Assembly (NCBI RefSeq): GCF_000155615.1
Contig: NZ_DS989915.1
Span: forward strand, 774,183 to 838,182
Reading direction: 5' to 3'
DNA: 64,000 nt
From: Alcanivorax sp. DG881
GTDB taxonomy: Bacteria > Pseudomonadota > Gammaproteobacteria > Pseudomonadales > Alcanivoracaceae
The notes below the pieces were generated by a model, which saw nothing but the letters and a program-made list of their open reading frames with translations, did not search any database and was not told the DNA's origin. The position numbers and the translations under genes are program-made. This document shows positions 19,395 through 28,600 of this stretch, piece after piece; the stretch's first letter is position 1, and each line of letters opens with the position of its first letter.

Positions 19395-19501
19395 GGCCCG
19401 CCCCCTTCCTGTCCCCGGCCACAACCCGGCTTCTCTCGACCCGGCTTCACCCTTCCTGCCGTTGCGGTACACTGGAGCCGGGATAGAAGGGGACAAGAAT
19501 A

Positions 19502-20842
19502 ATGCTAATCGTACCAATTGGTGACAAGGACAGTCGCCGCACCACACCCTGGGTCTGCATTCTGCTGATCCTGATCAACACCCTGATTTACGCCTGGACC
19601 ACCCACCGTGATTACCAGCGTGACGAACCACTGACAGCAGAACAGGAAACCCGGCTGGCAGACCATGAGGCCTCCCTGCTGCTGCAATGGTTGATGCACA
19701 AGGACAGCAACCGCTACGCCGATGCCATCTCCATGGATAGCCGCGGCCCGGATCTAATGTGGTCATTCGGCTGGTATGACAGGGAATTCGCGCACTATGT
19801 GCAGCAACAGTGGCAACAACAGCCTCCCCCCTCTCAATGGCGAGACCTGCGGCAGAAGCTGGATAGCTGGCTGGCTGACGACTCCACCATGCGATGGGGG
19901 CTGATCCCCAATGAGATGAGCATCACCACCCTGCTAAGCTCACAGTTCATGCACGGTAGCTGGTTTCATCTGCTCGGCAATATGCTGTTCCTGATTGTCT
20001 TCGGCATAGCCATGGAGCGCCATTGGGGCAGCTTGCGCTTTATTGGCGCGTACTTGATCAGCGGCATTGGCGCCGCCTTGCTGTTTATTGCCAAAGACCC
20101 ACACAGTGGCATACCGCTGGTCGGCGCCTCCGGCGCTATCTCCGGCCTTATGGGGTTATTTGTCGGTACCTATCGCCTGCAGCGGCTGGAGTTTTTCTAC
20201 AGTCTGGGTTTTTTATTCGGCAGTTTCCGCGCCCCGGCATTGGTGCTATTCCCGGTCTGGCTAGGCTGGGAGCTGGTGCAGTCCGCCACCGCCCAGACCA
20301 ACGTGGCCTATATGGCCCACGCCGGCGGGCTGCTCACCGGCTTGGCAATTGCATTCTGCCTACCCTATACCCGACCCAAAAAGGCAGCATCTGACACCCA
20401 GAAGGGCGCCGCCCGGGACACGCGTCGTCAGGCTCCCGTGCCCAGGCTGAGCCAACAACTGGCCGAACAACTCCGCTTTTCTGACGCTCAGACCCATTGT
20501 CGCCAACAGCTGCACAGCACCCCCACCAGCTTGCCCCAGTGGTGCTTTTTCCTGGAAATGGGGGCGCGCCTTCAGCAATTGCCCGGCGCCATGATGGAGA
20601 GCATCAAAGCCCTGCGCGAACATCCCGGCAGTGATGCCCTGCTTGGTCAGGTGTGGAAAGAATTCGAAGAACTGGGCGGACAAACCGAGGCCTTGCCTGC
20701 GCCCTATCAATTACTGCTGGCGGAACTCGCTTGCCGGCAGAAGCAACGTCACAAGGCCACCGCCATTGTGACGGCCCTGCAAGCCAGCGACTGGCAACAC
20801 CCTCGCCTGAAAGCCCTTAGCCAGAAGCTTGCAAACGCTTGA
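19502..20842 (+). CDS. Rhomboid family intramembrane serine protease
   Basis: 446 residues. A transmembrane helix near the N-terminus (WVCILLILINTLIY), a 90-residue loop, and then the rhomboid core: HGSWFHLLGNMLFL, the catalytic GASG with Ser210, and the catalytic His273 in MAHAGG. The C-terminal 150 residues form a soluble helical extension without a recognised domain. It should cleave membrane proteins within the bilayer. It is far longer than rhombosortases, so it is not a clear partner for the GlyGly-CTERM protein at 54133. Its 3' end overlaps the converging gene by 26 bases. Confidence 0.9.
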   Translation: MLIVPIGDKDSRRTTPWVCILLILINTLIYAWTTHRDYQRDEPLTAEQETRLADHEASLLLQWLMHKDSNRYADAISMDSRGPDLMWSFGWYDREFAHYVQQQWQQQPPPSQWRDLRQKLDSWLADDSTMRWGLIPNEMSITTLLSSQFMHGSWFHLLGNMLFLIVFGIAMERHWGSLRFIGAYLISGIGAALLFIAKDPHSGIPLVGASGAISGLMGLFVGTYRLQRLEFFYSLGFLFGSFRAPALVLFPVWLGWELVQSATAQTNVAYMAHAGGLLTGLAIAFCLPYTRPKKAASDTQKGAARDTRRQAPVPRLSQQLAEQLRFSDAQTHCRQQLHSTPTSLPQWCFFLEMGARLQQLPGAMMESIKALREHPGSDALLGQVWKEFEELGGQTEALPAPYQLLLAELACRQKQRHKATAIVTALQASDWQHPRLKALSQKLANA

Positions 20843-22217
20843 ACATGGACTGTGTCTGCTGCCCCGCCTGGCTGTTGAACTGTTCGGGAAACCGGCGGGA
20901 CACAAACTGCAGCAACTTTCCCGCACGGACCAGATCAGCCTGGTGTTCCAGATATAACTGCGCCAGCAATACATAAGCATCCCCAAGCTGGCGAAAATCC
21001 GGCGCGCGCTGGTGCAGATTCATCAATACATGCTGGGCGTCTTTCAAGCGGCCACGTTCGTGCAACGCACGGGCCAGCGACAGGCATAATGCGGGGTCGT
21101 CATCAAAACGAAAACCCGGACGCTGTTGAAGCACTTCCAGCCAGATTTGCACCGCAGACCCTTCCATGCCACTACTCAACTGCTGACGCAAAAACCTCGC
21201 CAGATGCTGCTCCCAGGGTTTCTCTTTTTTCAACAAATGCAGTAACCGCAATCGCCGCCAGTTCAGGTCCTGATGGAGCGGCGCACTGGCAAGCCCCCGG
21301 TTTACTCCCTTGAGCGCATCCTCAAAGCGGCCTTCCTGCGCATAGACATGGGCAGCACCAATGGACTCCGCCACCTCGAAATCATCCACTGACAGGGAGC
21401 GCCCGCGTGGCTCATCCCAGGCCAACCCCAGAGCTCGCGCTTTCTCGTTCAACAGCGCCCCCATCATGGCCGCCGCCACAAGAGTGGTGTACACAGAAAA
21501 ACAGGTACCCAGAAACATGAACAAGACAGGGGCACTGCGAGTTTCCAGTATCGACGGCGCAGCAGTGACCGCCATTACCGCAAACCACAGCAATAAATAG
21601 GAAACACCAACGGTCACAATCAGTTGCAACCAGCGCAGCGGATTCAGGGCAGCACCCAATGAGTGGCTTACGGCCAGAATCATCAGCGCAGCAGGCAATA
21701 CCAGCGCGGCCAGCGCCAATAGCCCCATCCCCAACACCATCGAAGAAGGCATTAACAGGACCGGCCCAACAAATAGCACCACCATCAGTGCAATCTGTTT
21801 TAACAACAATCCGCCTTCCGACATCACGTCCAAGGGTGAAGGTGGCTGCCATTCGTCAGCTGCCACGGCGGCAATCACAAAAAGCGCATAGACGGTTAAC
21901 ATCAAGCTAAGAAACAGCAGCAACAGACCGGTCAGCAACCCCATAGGCAGCACACTGGCCGCGCCCACGGCCAGAATCAGCCACACGGCTGGCGGCTTGA
22001 ATCCGTAACGGAGAATATCGCCGGAACGCTGCCAGAAAGGCGTGCCCGGCTTGCCATCCCCTTGCCAGTCCAGGCGCTGACTACATAACAGGCAACGAGG
22101 CTGACCTGCGTTGAAATTCTCTTCCCCACCGGGCACACATTGCCCGCAATAAAACGTGCTACAACCAGAGCAGCGCCAACTGCCCGGGCGCTCACGGTGA
22201 TACCCACACACTTCCAT
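20817..22217 (-). CDS. Zinc-ribbon and TPR-containing membrane protein
   Basis: 466 residues. The N-terminus carries a B-box-like zinc-binding module (CGYHRERPGSWRCSGC, then CGQC and CLLC, residues 4-46). About six transmembrane helices follow (residues 75-270), in the style of Yip1-like proteins, and then a soluble region with helical TPR-like repeats (residues 290-460). I do not recognise a named family with this order. It could be an assembly or quality-control factor of the membrane, but nothing fixes a function. It overlaps the rhomboid gene tail to tail. Confidence 0.7.
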   Translation of the reverse strand: MEVCGYHRERPGSWRCSGCSTFYCGQCVPGGEENFNAGQPRCLLCSQRLDWQGDGKPGTPFWQRSGDILRYGFKPPAVWLILAVGAASVLPMGLLTGLLLLFLSLMLTVYALFVIAAVAADEWQPPSPLDVMSEGGLLLKQIALMVVLFVGPVLLMPSSMVLGMGLLALAALVLPAALMILAVSHSLGAALNPLRWLQLIVTVGVSYLLLWFAVMAVTAAPSILETRSAPVLFMFLGTCFSVYTTLVAAAMMGALLNEKARALGLAWDEPRGRSLSVDDFEVAESIGAAHVYAQEGRFEDALKGVNRGLASAPLHQDLNWRRLRLLHLLKKEKPWEQHLARFLRQQLSSGMEGSAVQIWLEVLQQRPGFRFDDDPALCLSLARALHERGRLKDAQHVLMNLHQRAPDFRQLGDAYVLLAQLYLEHQADLVRAGKLLQFVSRRFPEQFNSQAGQQTQSMFKRLQASG

Positions 22218-22249
22218 GTTTCCCCCACTTCCTGTGTTTTGAACAATCC

Positions 22250-22942
22250 TTACTGGAACGACACAGAACCCATAAACGTTGCCGCCGCTCTTGCGGCTTC
22301 AATGATCAGGTCCTGTTGTTGCAATCCACTGCGTTTCAGCGGTTTGAAATCATGATCGCCACTGGGTAGCCAGTGTAATTGCACCCGCTCCGGCAGGCCA
22401 TAATCCGACACCTCGTCCGGTTTGCCAAAGGGGTCCCGCTCGCCCTGGCAGACCAGCACCGGAGCCGTCAGCGCCGGCAAGTGATCAATGCGGGTTTTCT
22501 CCGGTTTCCCGGGCGGATGAAAGGGGTAGCCCAGCGCGATAACGCCAGCCACATCCTGCGCGGCCACGCCATTGCCCTCAGCGGCCAGCATGGAGGCCAT
22601 GCGTCCGCCCATGGATTTGCCGCCGATCCACAGTGGCAGCGCGCCATCGGGAATCTCAGACAATTCAGCCGCCAGACTTCGAGCTTCTCTGACGCGCTCG
22701 GCGAACGCCGCCAGTAATTTCGGTGCGCGGTCCGGCGGGAATTGTCGTTGCTCGTCACGACGGCGCTGCATGTAGGGAAATTCAAACCGCAGCACCGCCA
22801 CCGAATGTGATGCCAACGCTGCGGCCATGGTGTTCATGAAATCGCTGTCCATCGCAGCGCCGGCACCGTGTGCCAGCAGCAAAACTGCAACGGGCTTCTC
22901 TGCCCGGTCATACAGACAATCCACGCCAAACCGTTCAGCCAT
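22250..22942 (-). CDS. Alpha/beta hydrolase (Tex30/KANL3-like)
   Basis: About 230 residues; ATG at 22942 (MAERFG) or three codons upstream at 22951, both with purine-rich sites. Seen: the oxyanion-region LLLAHGAGA, nucleophile motif GKSMGG (Ser in the elbow), an acidic residue in PVLVCQGERDP and the His in SGDHDF. These fit small dienelactone-hydrolase-like enzymes. It lies about 20 bases after the TetR gene and should be the third gene of the SDR-TetR-hydrolase operon. Confidence 0.82.
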   Translation of the reverse strand: MAERFGVDCLYDRAEKPVAVLLLAHGAGAAMDSDFMNTMAAALASHSVAVLRFEFPYMQRRRDEQRQFPPDRAPKLLAAFAERVREARSLAAELSEIPDGALPLWIGGKSMGGRMASMLAAEGNGVAAQDVAGVIALGYPFHPPGKPEKTRIDHLPALTAPVLVCQGERDPFGKPDEVSDYGLPERVQLHWLPSGDHDFKPLKRSGLQQQDLIIEAARAAATFMGSVSFQ

Positions 22943-22963
22943 ACTCTCCATCCTGCCCTACCC

Positions 22964-23581
22964 TTAAAGCGCAGCCTGTAACGCTCGTAACTGAGTGCGC
23001 AGTGCATCCCCGAATTCCACCTGAAACACATCCAGCGGGGGCGTCTTTATCACGGTGGCCACCATCGGTGCCGGTTGACTCACCGCCCAGCAACCTATCA
23101 CCGATTGCTGCACCTGCATCAGGAAACGTATGGCCTGGTCACCCTCGAGGGCAAAGTCACGCTGCAGGCGTGCGGCAAGCTGCGCAAAACTGGCCAGCAA
23201 GGCCTGCTTGAATTCCCGTGCCTGTGATTCATCCAGATTGTGCTCCAGCACGGTATGCAGAATAGAGGTCAACCGGCAGAACAATGGGCGGGCAATTAAT
23301 AGCTCACTGATTGCCGCCCAGGCGGGCCCCTCCTGCGGCAGAGGCGCCTCGACCATGGCATCCAGCTCACTCAAATAGAGCGCCAGAAACAGCGCTTCTT
23401 TAGAAGGGAAATACCGGTACAACGCTGCCTTGGTCACACCGGACTGGCGGGCGATGGCCGCCAGGCTGATGGCCGCAAACCGCTGCTCGGCAAAGAACAA
23501 CGCCGCCGCCTCAAGAATTTGTGCACGCCGCTCCGCTTTCTGTTCCGGGGAGCGGGCGCGCTGAAAAGGACAAGAGTTCAC
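22964..23581 (-). CDS. TetR family transcriptional regulator
   Basis: 205 residues if translation begins at the GTG at 23581, which overlaps the TGA of the upstream SDR gene (GTGA). The first 60 residues contain the TetR helix-turn-helix (LAAIARQSGVTKAALYRYF). The rest is a helical ligand-binding domain. It probably represses its own operon: an inverted repeat (24410-24430) sits just upstream of the SDR gene. Frames beginning further upstream would lie inside the SDR gene. The ligand is unknown; SDR and hydrolase neighbours suggest a small hydrophobic carbonyl compound or ester (inference). Confidence 0.9.
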   Translation of the reverse strand: MNSCPFQRARSPEQKAERRAQILEAAALFFAEQRFAAISLAAIARQSGVTKAALYRYFPSKEALFLALYLSELDAMVEAPLPQEGPAWAAISELLIARPLFCRLTSILHTVLEHNLDESQAREFKQALLASFAQLAARLQRDFALEGDQAIRFLMQVQQSVIGCWAVSQPAPMVATVIKTPPLDVFQVEFGDALRTQLRALQAAL

Positions 23582-24360
23582 GCTTGTAATAATCCAGCCA
23601 GTCGGCGGGTAATCATACGGGGCGACAGCTTGCCGAGCCACACCATCAGCAGGTTCTTCAGGCCAGGAATCACGATCGCTCGGTGGCGGCCGGCCAGCGC
23701 CTTGCTAACCACCGCTTCGGTGCTCATGGCGCCGGCCTTGAAGAGCAAGGTGTTGGTCATGTTGGCTTCCTGGGCAAACTCGGACGCCGTGGCACCGGGG
23801 CAAAGCGCACTTACTGCCACGCCTTCCTTTTTCAGCTCTTCATACAGGCCTTCCGAAAACGACAGCACAAATGCTTTTGAAGCGTAATAGATACTCATGT
23901 TCGGGCCGGCCTGGAACGCCGCGGTGGACGCCACATTGATCACGAACGCTCCCTGCCCTGCCGTAGTGGAATGGCTGGACGCTTTCAGCTGTGGCACCAA
24001 CCGCCAGGTCAGATCCACCAGGGCAGTCACATTCACCTGAATCATATCCAGCTGACGCTGCAGTGGCAGATCGGAAAAATCGCCCCGGTCGCCAAAACCG
24101 GCATTGTTGATCAAGCCGGTCAGTTCCACATTATGGGTAGCCATATCCGCTACCAGTTTTTCTGCTGCACCGGCCAGGGCCAGGTCGGAGGCGATACACA
24201 CGACCTCCAGGTTATGGCGCTGGCGCAACTCACTGGCCAATGTTTCCAATCGATCCAGACGCCGCGCCGCCAGCACCAGGTTGTTTCCCTGAACCGCCAG
24301 TTGGCGGGCAAATTCTTCACCAATGCCGGCGCTGGCACCGGTAATCAATACCGCTTTCAT
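23578..24360 (-). CDS. Short-chain dehydrogenase/reductase (SDR)
   Basis: 260 residues, typical of classical SDRs. TGASAGIGEEFAR binds the cofactor, NNAGFGD is the structural NNAG, the catalytic Ser lies in NVASTAAF and the YYASK motif supplies Tyr and Lys. The Arg pair after the second strand (AARRLDRL) favours NADP. It heads an operon with a TetR regulator and an alpha/beta hydrolase. Substrate unknown. Confidence 0.9.
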   Translation of the reverse strand: MKAVLITGASAGIGEEFARQLAVQGNNLVLAARRLDRLETLASELRQRHNLEVVCIASDLALAGAAEKLVADMATHNVELTGLINNAGFGDRGDFSDLPLQRQLDMIQVNVTALVDLTWRLVPQLKASSHSTTAGQGAFVINVASTAAFQAGPNMSIYYASKAFVLSFSEGLYEELKKEGVAVSALCPGATASEFAQEANMTNTLLFKAGAMSTEAVVSKALAGRHRAIVIPGLKNLLMVWLGKLSPRMITRRLAGLLQA

Positions 24361-24409
24361 CGGACTCTCCTGTCAGGCACACCGGAAGCGGGCGCGCCGT
24401 CAATGCAAA

Positions 24410-24430
24410 TTAGTAACCAAGGGTCACTAA
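24410..24430. promoter_or_regulatory. Probable TetR operator upstream of the SDR operon
   Basis: TTAGTAACC-AAG-GGTCACTAA, an inverted repeat with one mismatch in nine, 50 bases before the SDR start. A related half-site, GTTACTAAA, is at 24467-24475, overlapping the stop of the radical SAM gene. This is where a self-regulating TetR would be expected to bind. Confidence 0.55.
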
Positions 24431-24470
24431 AGTAAAGGAAAGACCGACAAAGGTAAATAACCCGGAGTTA

Positions 24471-25514
24471 CTAAACGGCTCCCCACAGGCTCAACTGCCC
24501 ATGGGGCCCGGGTGGCACAAAGCCGCCTGTATCCAGATCCAGCGACTCCCTGCCCGCCAGCCCGGCACTGCGGCAGGCGGAATCAAAACGCTGACGCAGC
24601 AGATGCGCCCAGGCACCCTGCCCGCTCTGACGCTGGTGCCAACGGCTGTCATAAATGGCCCCGCCATGCAGATCACGCATTACCGACATGACCTTCTCGG
24701 CCCGGTCCGGATAATGGTCCGCCAGCCATTCCTGCCACAGCGGCCCGACTTCATGGGGTAAGCGCAGCACCACATACCCCGCCTGCTGGGCGCCTGCCAT
24801 GGCGACCTGATGCACAATGTCTTCCAGCTCATGGTCATTGATGAAGGGAATCACCGGCGCCACCAGCACCGTTACCGGCACGCCGGCCCGGCTGAGTTCG
24901 CGGACCACCTTCAGCCGCTCCTTGCCGCCGCTGGCACGGGGTTCCAACTCCCCTTTCAGGCGGTTATCCAGCGTGGTGACCGAAACAGCCACCGAGGCAC
25001 GCCCGGCCCGGGCCATGGGCGCAATCAGGTCCAGATCCCGCAGCACCAGGGTGCTTTTGGTAATCAGGCTAAAGGGATGCTGACAATCCACCAGCACCTG
25101 CAATAACTCGCGGGTAATGCGTCGCTCGCGCTCAATGGGCTGATAAGGGTCAGTCACCGTGCCGAGCACAATGGGACGACAGCGGTAAGACGGTTTACGA
25201 AGGCTGTCGCGAAGCACCTCCGCAGCGTTATCCTTGCAGAAAATCTCGCTCTCGAAATCCTGACCGGGTGATAAGTCCACATAGGCATGGTTGGGACGGG
25301 CATAGCAATAAATGCAGCCATGTTCGCAACCCCGATACGGATTGATACTCTGCTCGAACGGCAGGTCCGGACTACGATTGGTCATGATGATGCTGCTGGC
25401 TTTTTCGCGATGATAGCGAGTAGGCCGGCTCACCGGAGGGCTATCCGATTCAGAATGGCTGACGGCAAAACGGCCAGGTAGCTGGCTCAAGGTGCCCCGG
25501 TTCGCTGCGCGCAT
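24471..25514 (-). CDS. PA0069-type radical SAM protein
   Basis: 347 residues from the ATG at 25514, with GAGGTGA six bases upstream; a GTG at 25523 is weaker. The cluster motif is CxxxCxxC (Cys63, Cys67, Cys70 in GCEHGCIYCYARP), followed by the long SPL-like barrel (RGCEHG, PIVLGTVTDPYQ, PHPFSLITKS-like segments). It resembles spore photoproduct lyase-related radical SAM enzymes and matches the PA0069/Rv2578c group. A strong LexA box lies directly upstream, pointing to a DNA-damage role. I recall the P. aeruginosa orthologue being in the LexA regulon; this was not checked. Confidence 0.85.
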   Translation of the reverse strand: MRAANRGTLSQLPGRFAVSHSESDSPPVSRPTRYHREKASSIIMTNRSPDLPFEQSINPYRGCEHGCIYCYARPNHAYVDLSPGQDFESEIFCKDNAAEVLRDSLRKPSYRCRPIVLGTVTDPYQPIERERRITRELLQVLVDCQHPFSLITKSTLVLRDLDLIAPMARAGRASVAVSVTTLDNRLKGELEPRASGGKERLKVVRELSRAGVPVTVLVAPVIPFINDHELEDIVHQVAMAGAQQAGYVVLRLPHEVGPLWQEWLADHYPDRAEKVMSVMRDLHGGAIYDSRWHQRQSGQGAWAHLLRQRFDSACRSAGLAGRESLDLDTGGFVPPGPHGQLSLWGAV

Positions 25515-25523
25515 AAACTTCAC

Positions 25524-25561
25524 CTCTGCATATACTGTCTTTTTGTACAGTATATGCAGAG
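25524..25561. promoter_or_regulatory. 38-bp palindromic LexA box
   Basis: The core CTGTCTTTTTGTACAG (25535-25550) matches CTGT-N8-ACAG exactly. Symmetry continues outward to give perfect 15-base arms on each side of the 8-base centre. It lies 10 bases before the radical SAM start codon, overlapping where its promoter should be. There is no U-tract after it, which argues against a terminator. Confidence 0.85.
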
Positions 25562-25606
25562 ACCAGCCAACTCAAGTGCATTCCGTGTGGTACCGACTTC
25601 CGCGAG

Positions 25607-28600
25607 TTACAGGCTTCGCAGTTTACGCAGTTCCCGCACCCCCACCGCCAGTGTCATGAAGTCGTGGGGGCCATCCGCCTGCAGGGTCTGCAAACGGTGG
25701 ATACCAAAGGCCACCTTGCGGCGGGATTTTTCTTCCCAGGCGGCAAAGCGTGCGGCGGCGTTGTCACCCTCATACTCCAGCACCTTGGCGGCTACTTGGC
25801 GGTGCAGGCGGTAGGAATCTTCGCGCAGGTTGGCACGGGCCAGTGCTTGCCAGCGATCTTGCACGGACAGATCCAGAATCGACGACAGCAGCCACAGAAT
25901 CTGCAGCTTATCGCCCACCAGAAAGTACACTTCCGCCGCCAGTTTCAGCGGCACCTGGGCCAGCGAAGCAAGCTCAACAATATCCGGGGCACACCCCAGC
26001 ACCATGGTATTGGCTAACAGCTTCGCCTCTTTCTCGGGCACGCCATCGTCTTTCATGCCCTCCACGGCCTGATCCCATTCCTGCCGATAACTGCCCGGCA
26101 GTGCCTCAGGCAGCATGCCTTCCAGCTCGGCAATGGCCTTGCGGTAGCGAGCCACCGCTTCTGCCACCGGACGCCGCCCCCATTTGTAATGAATCAGCCA
26201 GGTGGTCACGTGTTTCATCAGCCCGATCACCCGACCATAAAGCCGTAGCTGCACCTGGCTGTCCACGCGCCCGTCCAGGCCATCCACCGGCGCCCAATAC
26301 AGGTCGCCATCGAACACCGCATGGGCCATGGCGTACGCCTTCACCAAACGGTGCAACGACAAGCCATGCTCATCCGCATACCGATGCACAAAGGCGAACC
26401 CCATCCGGTTGACCACCGCGTTGGCCAGCACCGTGGCGATCAACTCCCGGCGCAGGCCATGGTTGAGCAGATCATCGCCGAAGGATTCCACCAGTTCCTG
26501 CGGAAAGTAATGCAGCACGTCCTGGTCAAAGAACGCATCATCGGGGACATCCGACGCCAGCAAGGCATCGAACAGCGCATTCTTGGTATAGGACAACAAC
26601 ACCGACAGTTCCGGGCGGGTCAGCCCTTTGCCGCGGGTGCGACGTTCGCTGAGTGATTCATCATCCGGCAGGTACTCCACCGTGCGCACCAGCATGGCCT
26701 GACGCTCCAGCGTACGCAGGTGGTTGGCGTGCTCATCCAGCCGCGACGCCGCGTTGTATTCCAGCAGGCTTAGAGCCAGGCTCTGCACGTAGTTGTCGTG
26801 CAGCACCGCATCGGCCACATCGTCGGTCATGCGCACCAACAAGGGGTCGCGGGTATCGCGATCCAGCCGCCCGTCACGCAAACGCTGGTTAAGCGGAATC
26901 TTGATATTCACTTCCCGGTCAGAGCTGTGCACACCGCCGGAGTTATCAATGGCGTCGGTATTGATCCGCCCGCCATTGAGCGCAAATTCAATGCGCCCCA
27001 GTTGCGTGAGCCCCAGGTTGCCGCCCTCACCCACTACCTGGCAGCGCAGTTCCTTGCCGTTCACACGAATGGCATCGTTGGCCCGGTCTCCCACCTGGCT
27101 ATGACTCTCGTTACTGCCTTTCACATAGGTGCCGATACCGCCGTTCCAGAGCAGCTCCACCGGCGCCTTGAGAATCGCCATGATCAATTCTGCCGGGGTC
27201 AGCGTCCGTTCACTGATGCCCAGCGCCTGGCAGGCCGGTTCACTGAGTTCGATGCTCTTGGCGCTGCGCGACCAGACACCGCCGCCCTCGGACATGGCCT
27301 CGCGGTCGAAATCATCCCAGGTGGCGCCCCGGGTCGTGAACAGGCGCTGGCGCTCGGCAAAGGTGGCCGCCGGATCCGGGTTTGGGTCGATAAAGATGTG
27401 CAGGTGATTGAAGGCCGCGACTAATTGAATCTGGTCCGACAACAGCATACCGTTGCCAAACACATCGCCGCCCATGTCGCCGATCCCCACCACGGTAAAC
27501 GGCTGCGTCTGGATATCCTTGTCCTGTTCACGGAAATGGCGCTTGACGCTTTCCCAGGCACCGCGTGCGGTAATCCCCATTTGCTTGTGGTCGTAACCGG
27601 CACTGCCGCCAGAGGCAAAGGCATCGCCCAGCCAGAAGCCGTATTCATCTGCCAGGCCATTGGCAATATCCGAGAAGGTCGCGGTGCCCTTGTCCGCGGC
27701 CACCACCAGATAGGGGTCATCGCCGTCGTGGCGCACCACCTGTTCCGGTGCCACAATCGCGTCGCCTTCGCGATTGTCAGTGAGGTCCAGCAGGCCACGG
27801 ATGAACTCCTTGTAGCAGGCAATACCCTGCTGTTGCCACGCGTCCCGATCTCCCGGTGTGCCGCCTTTCACCACAAAACCGCCCTTGGCCCCCACCGGCA
27901 CAATGATGGCGTTCTTGACCATTTGCGCCTTGACCAGGCCCAGCACCTCGGTGCGGAAATCCTCACGCCGGTCGGACCAGCGCAGGCCGCCACGGGCCAC
28001 CGGCCCACCACGCAAGTGGATGCCTTCCATGGTGGGTGAATACACAAAGGTTTCGTACATGGGCAACGGCGGCGGCAACTCCGACACCTGCTTCGGATCG
28101 AGCTTCAGGCTGACATAGGCTTTGTCGTGCCCGCCCGCGTCCTGCTGATAGAAATTGGTACGCAGGCCCGCGCGCACCACACTCAGGAACGCCCGCAGCA
28201 CCCGGTCCGCATCCAGAGACGCCACGCCATCGAGTTCATGGTCCAGGTTCTGTGCCAGTTTCAGCCCTTCATTATCACGACGGCTGTCAGTCAGCTGCGG
28301 GTCAAAGCGGGTTTCGAAAAGCTGCACCAGCAAGCGGGCAATGCGCGCATGTTCCGCCAGCAACTCTTCCATATAGTTTTGCGAATACGGCAACCCGGTT
28401 TGGATCAGGTATTTGGTCAGGGTACGCAGGCACACCACCTGGCGGGCATTCAGGCCCGCCAGCAACACCAGTCGATTCAGGCCGTCATTTTCCGTATGGC
28501 CATTCCAGCATTGCAGGAAAGCATCTTCGAAGTAGCGCTTCTGCTGGGCCGGCCCCAGGGAACACTCGCCGTGGACCTGCACGTCGAAAACCTGAATCCA

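Noticed and set aside
19502..20842. Rhomboid as the rhombosortase for the GlyGly-CTERM-like protein
   Set aside because: It is 446 residues with a long extension and typical GASG rhomboid core; rhombosortases are much shorter and usually adjacent to their targets.
25524..25561. Terminator of gdhB
   Set aside because: Symmetry and the CTGT-N8-ACAG core match LexA; there is no U-tract on the gdhB strand.
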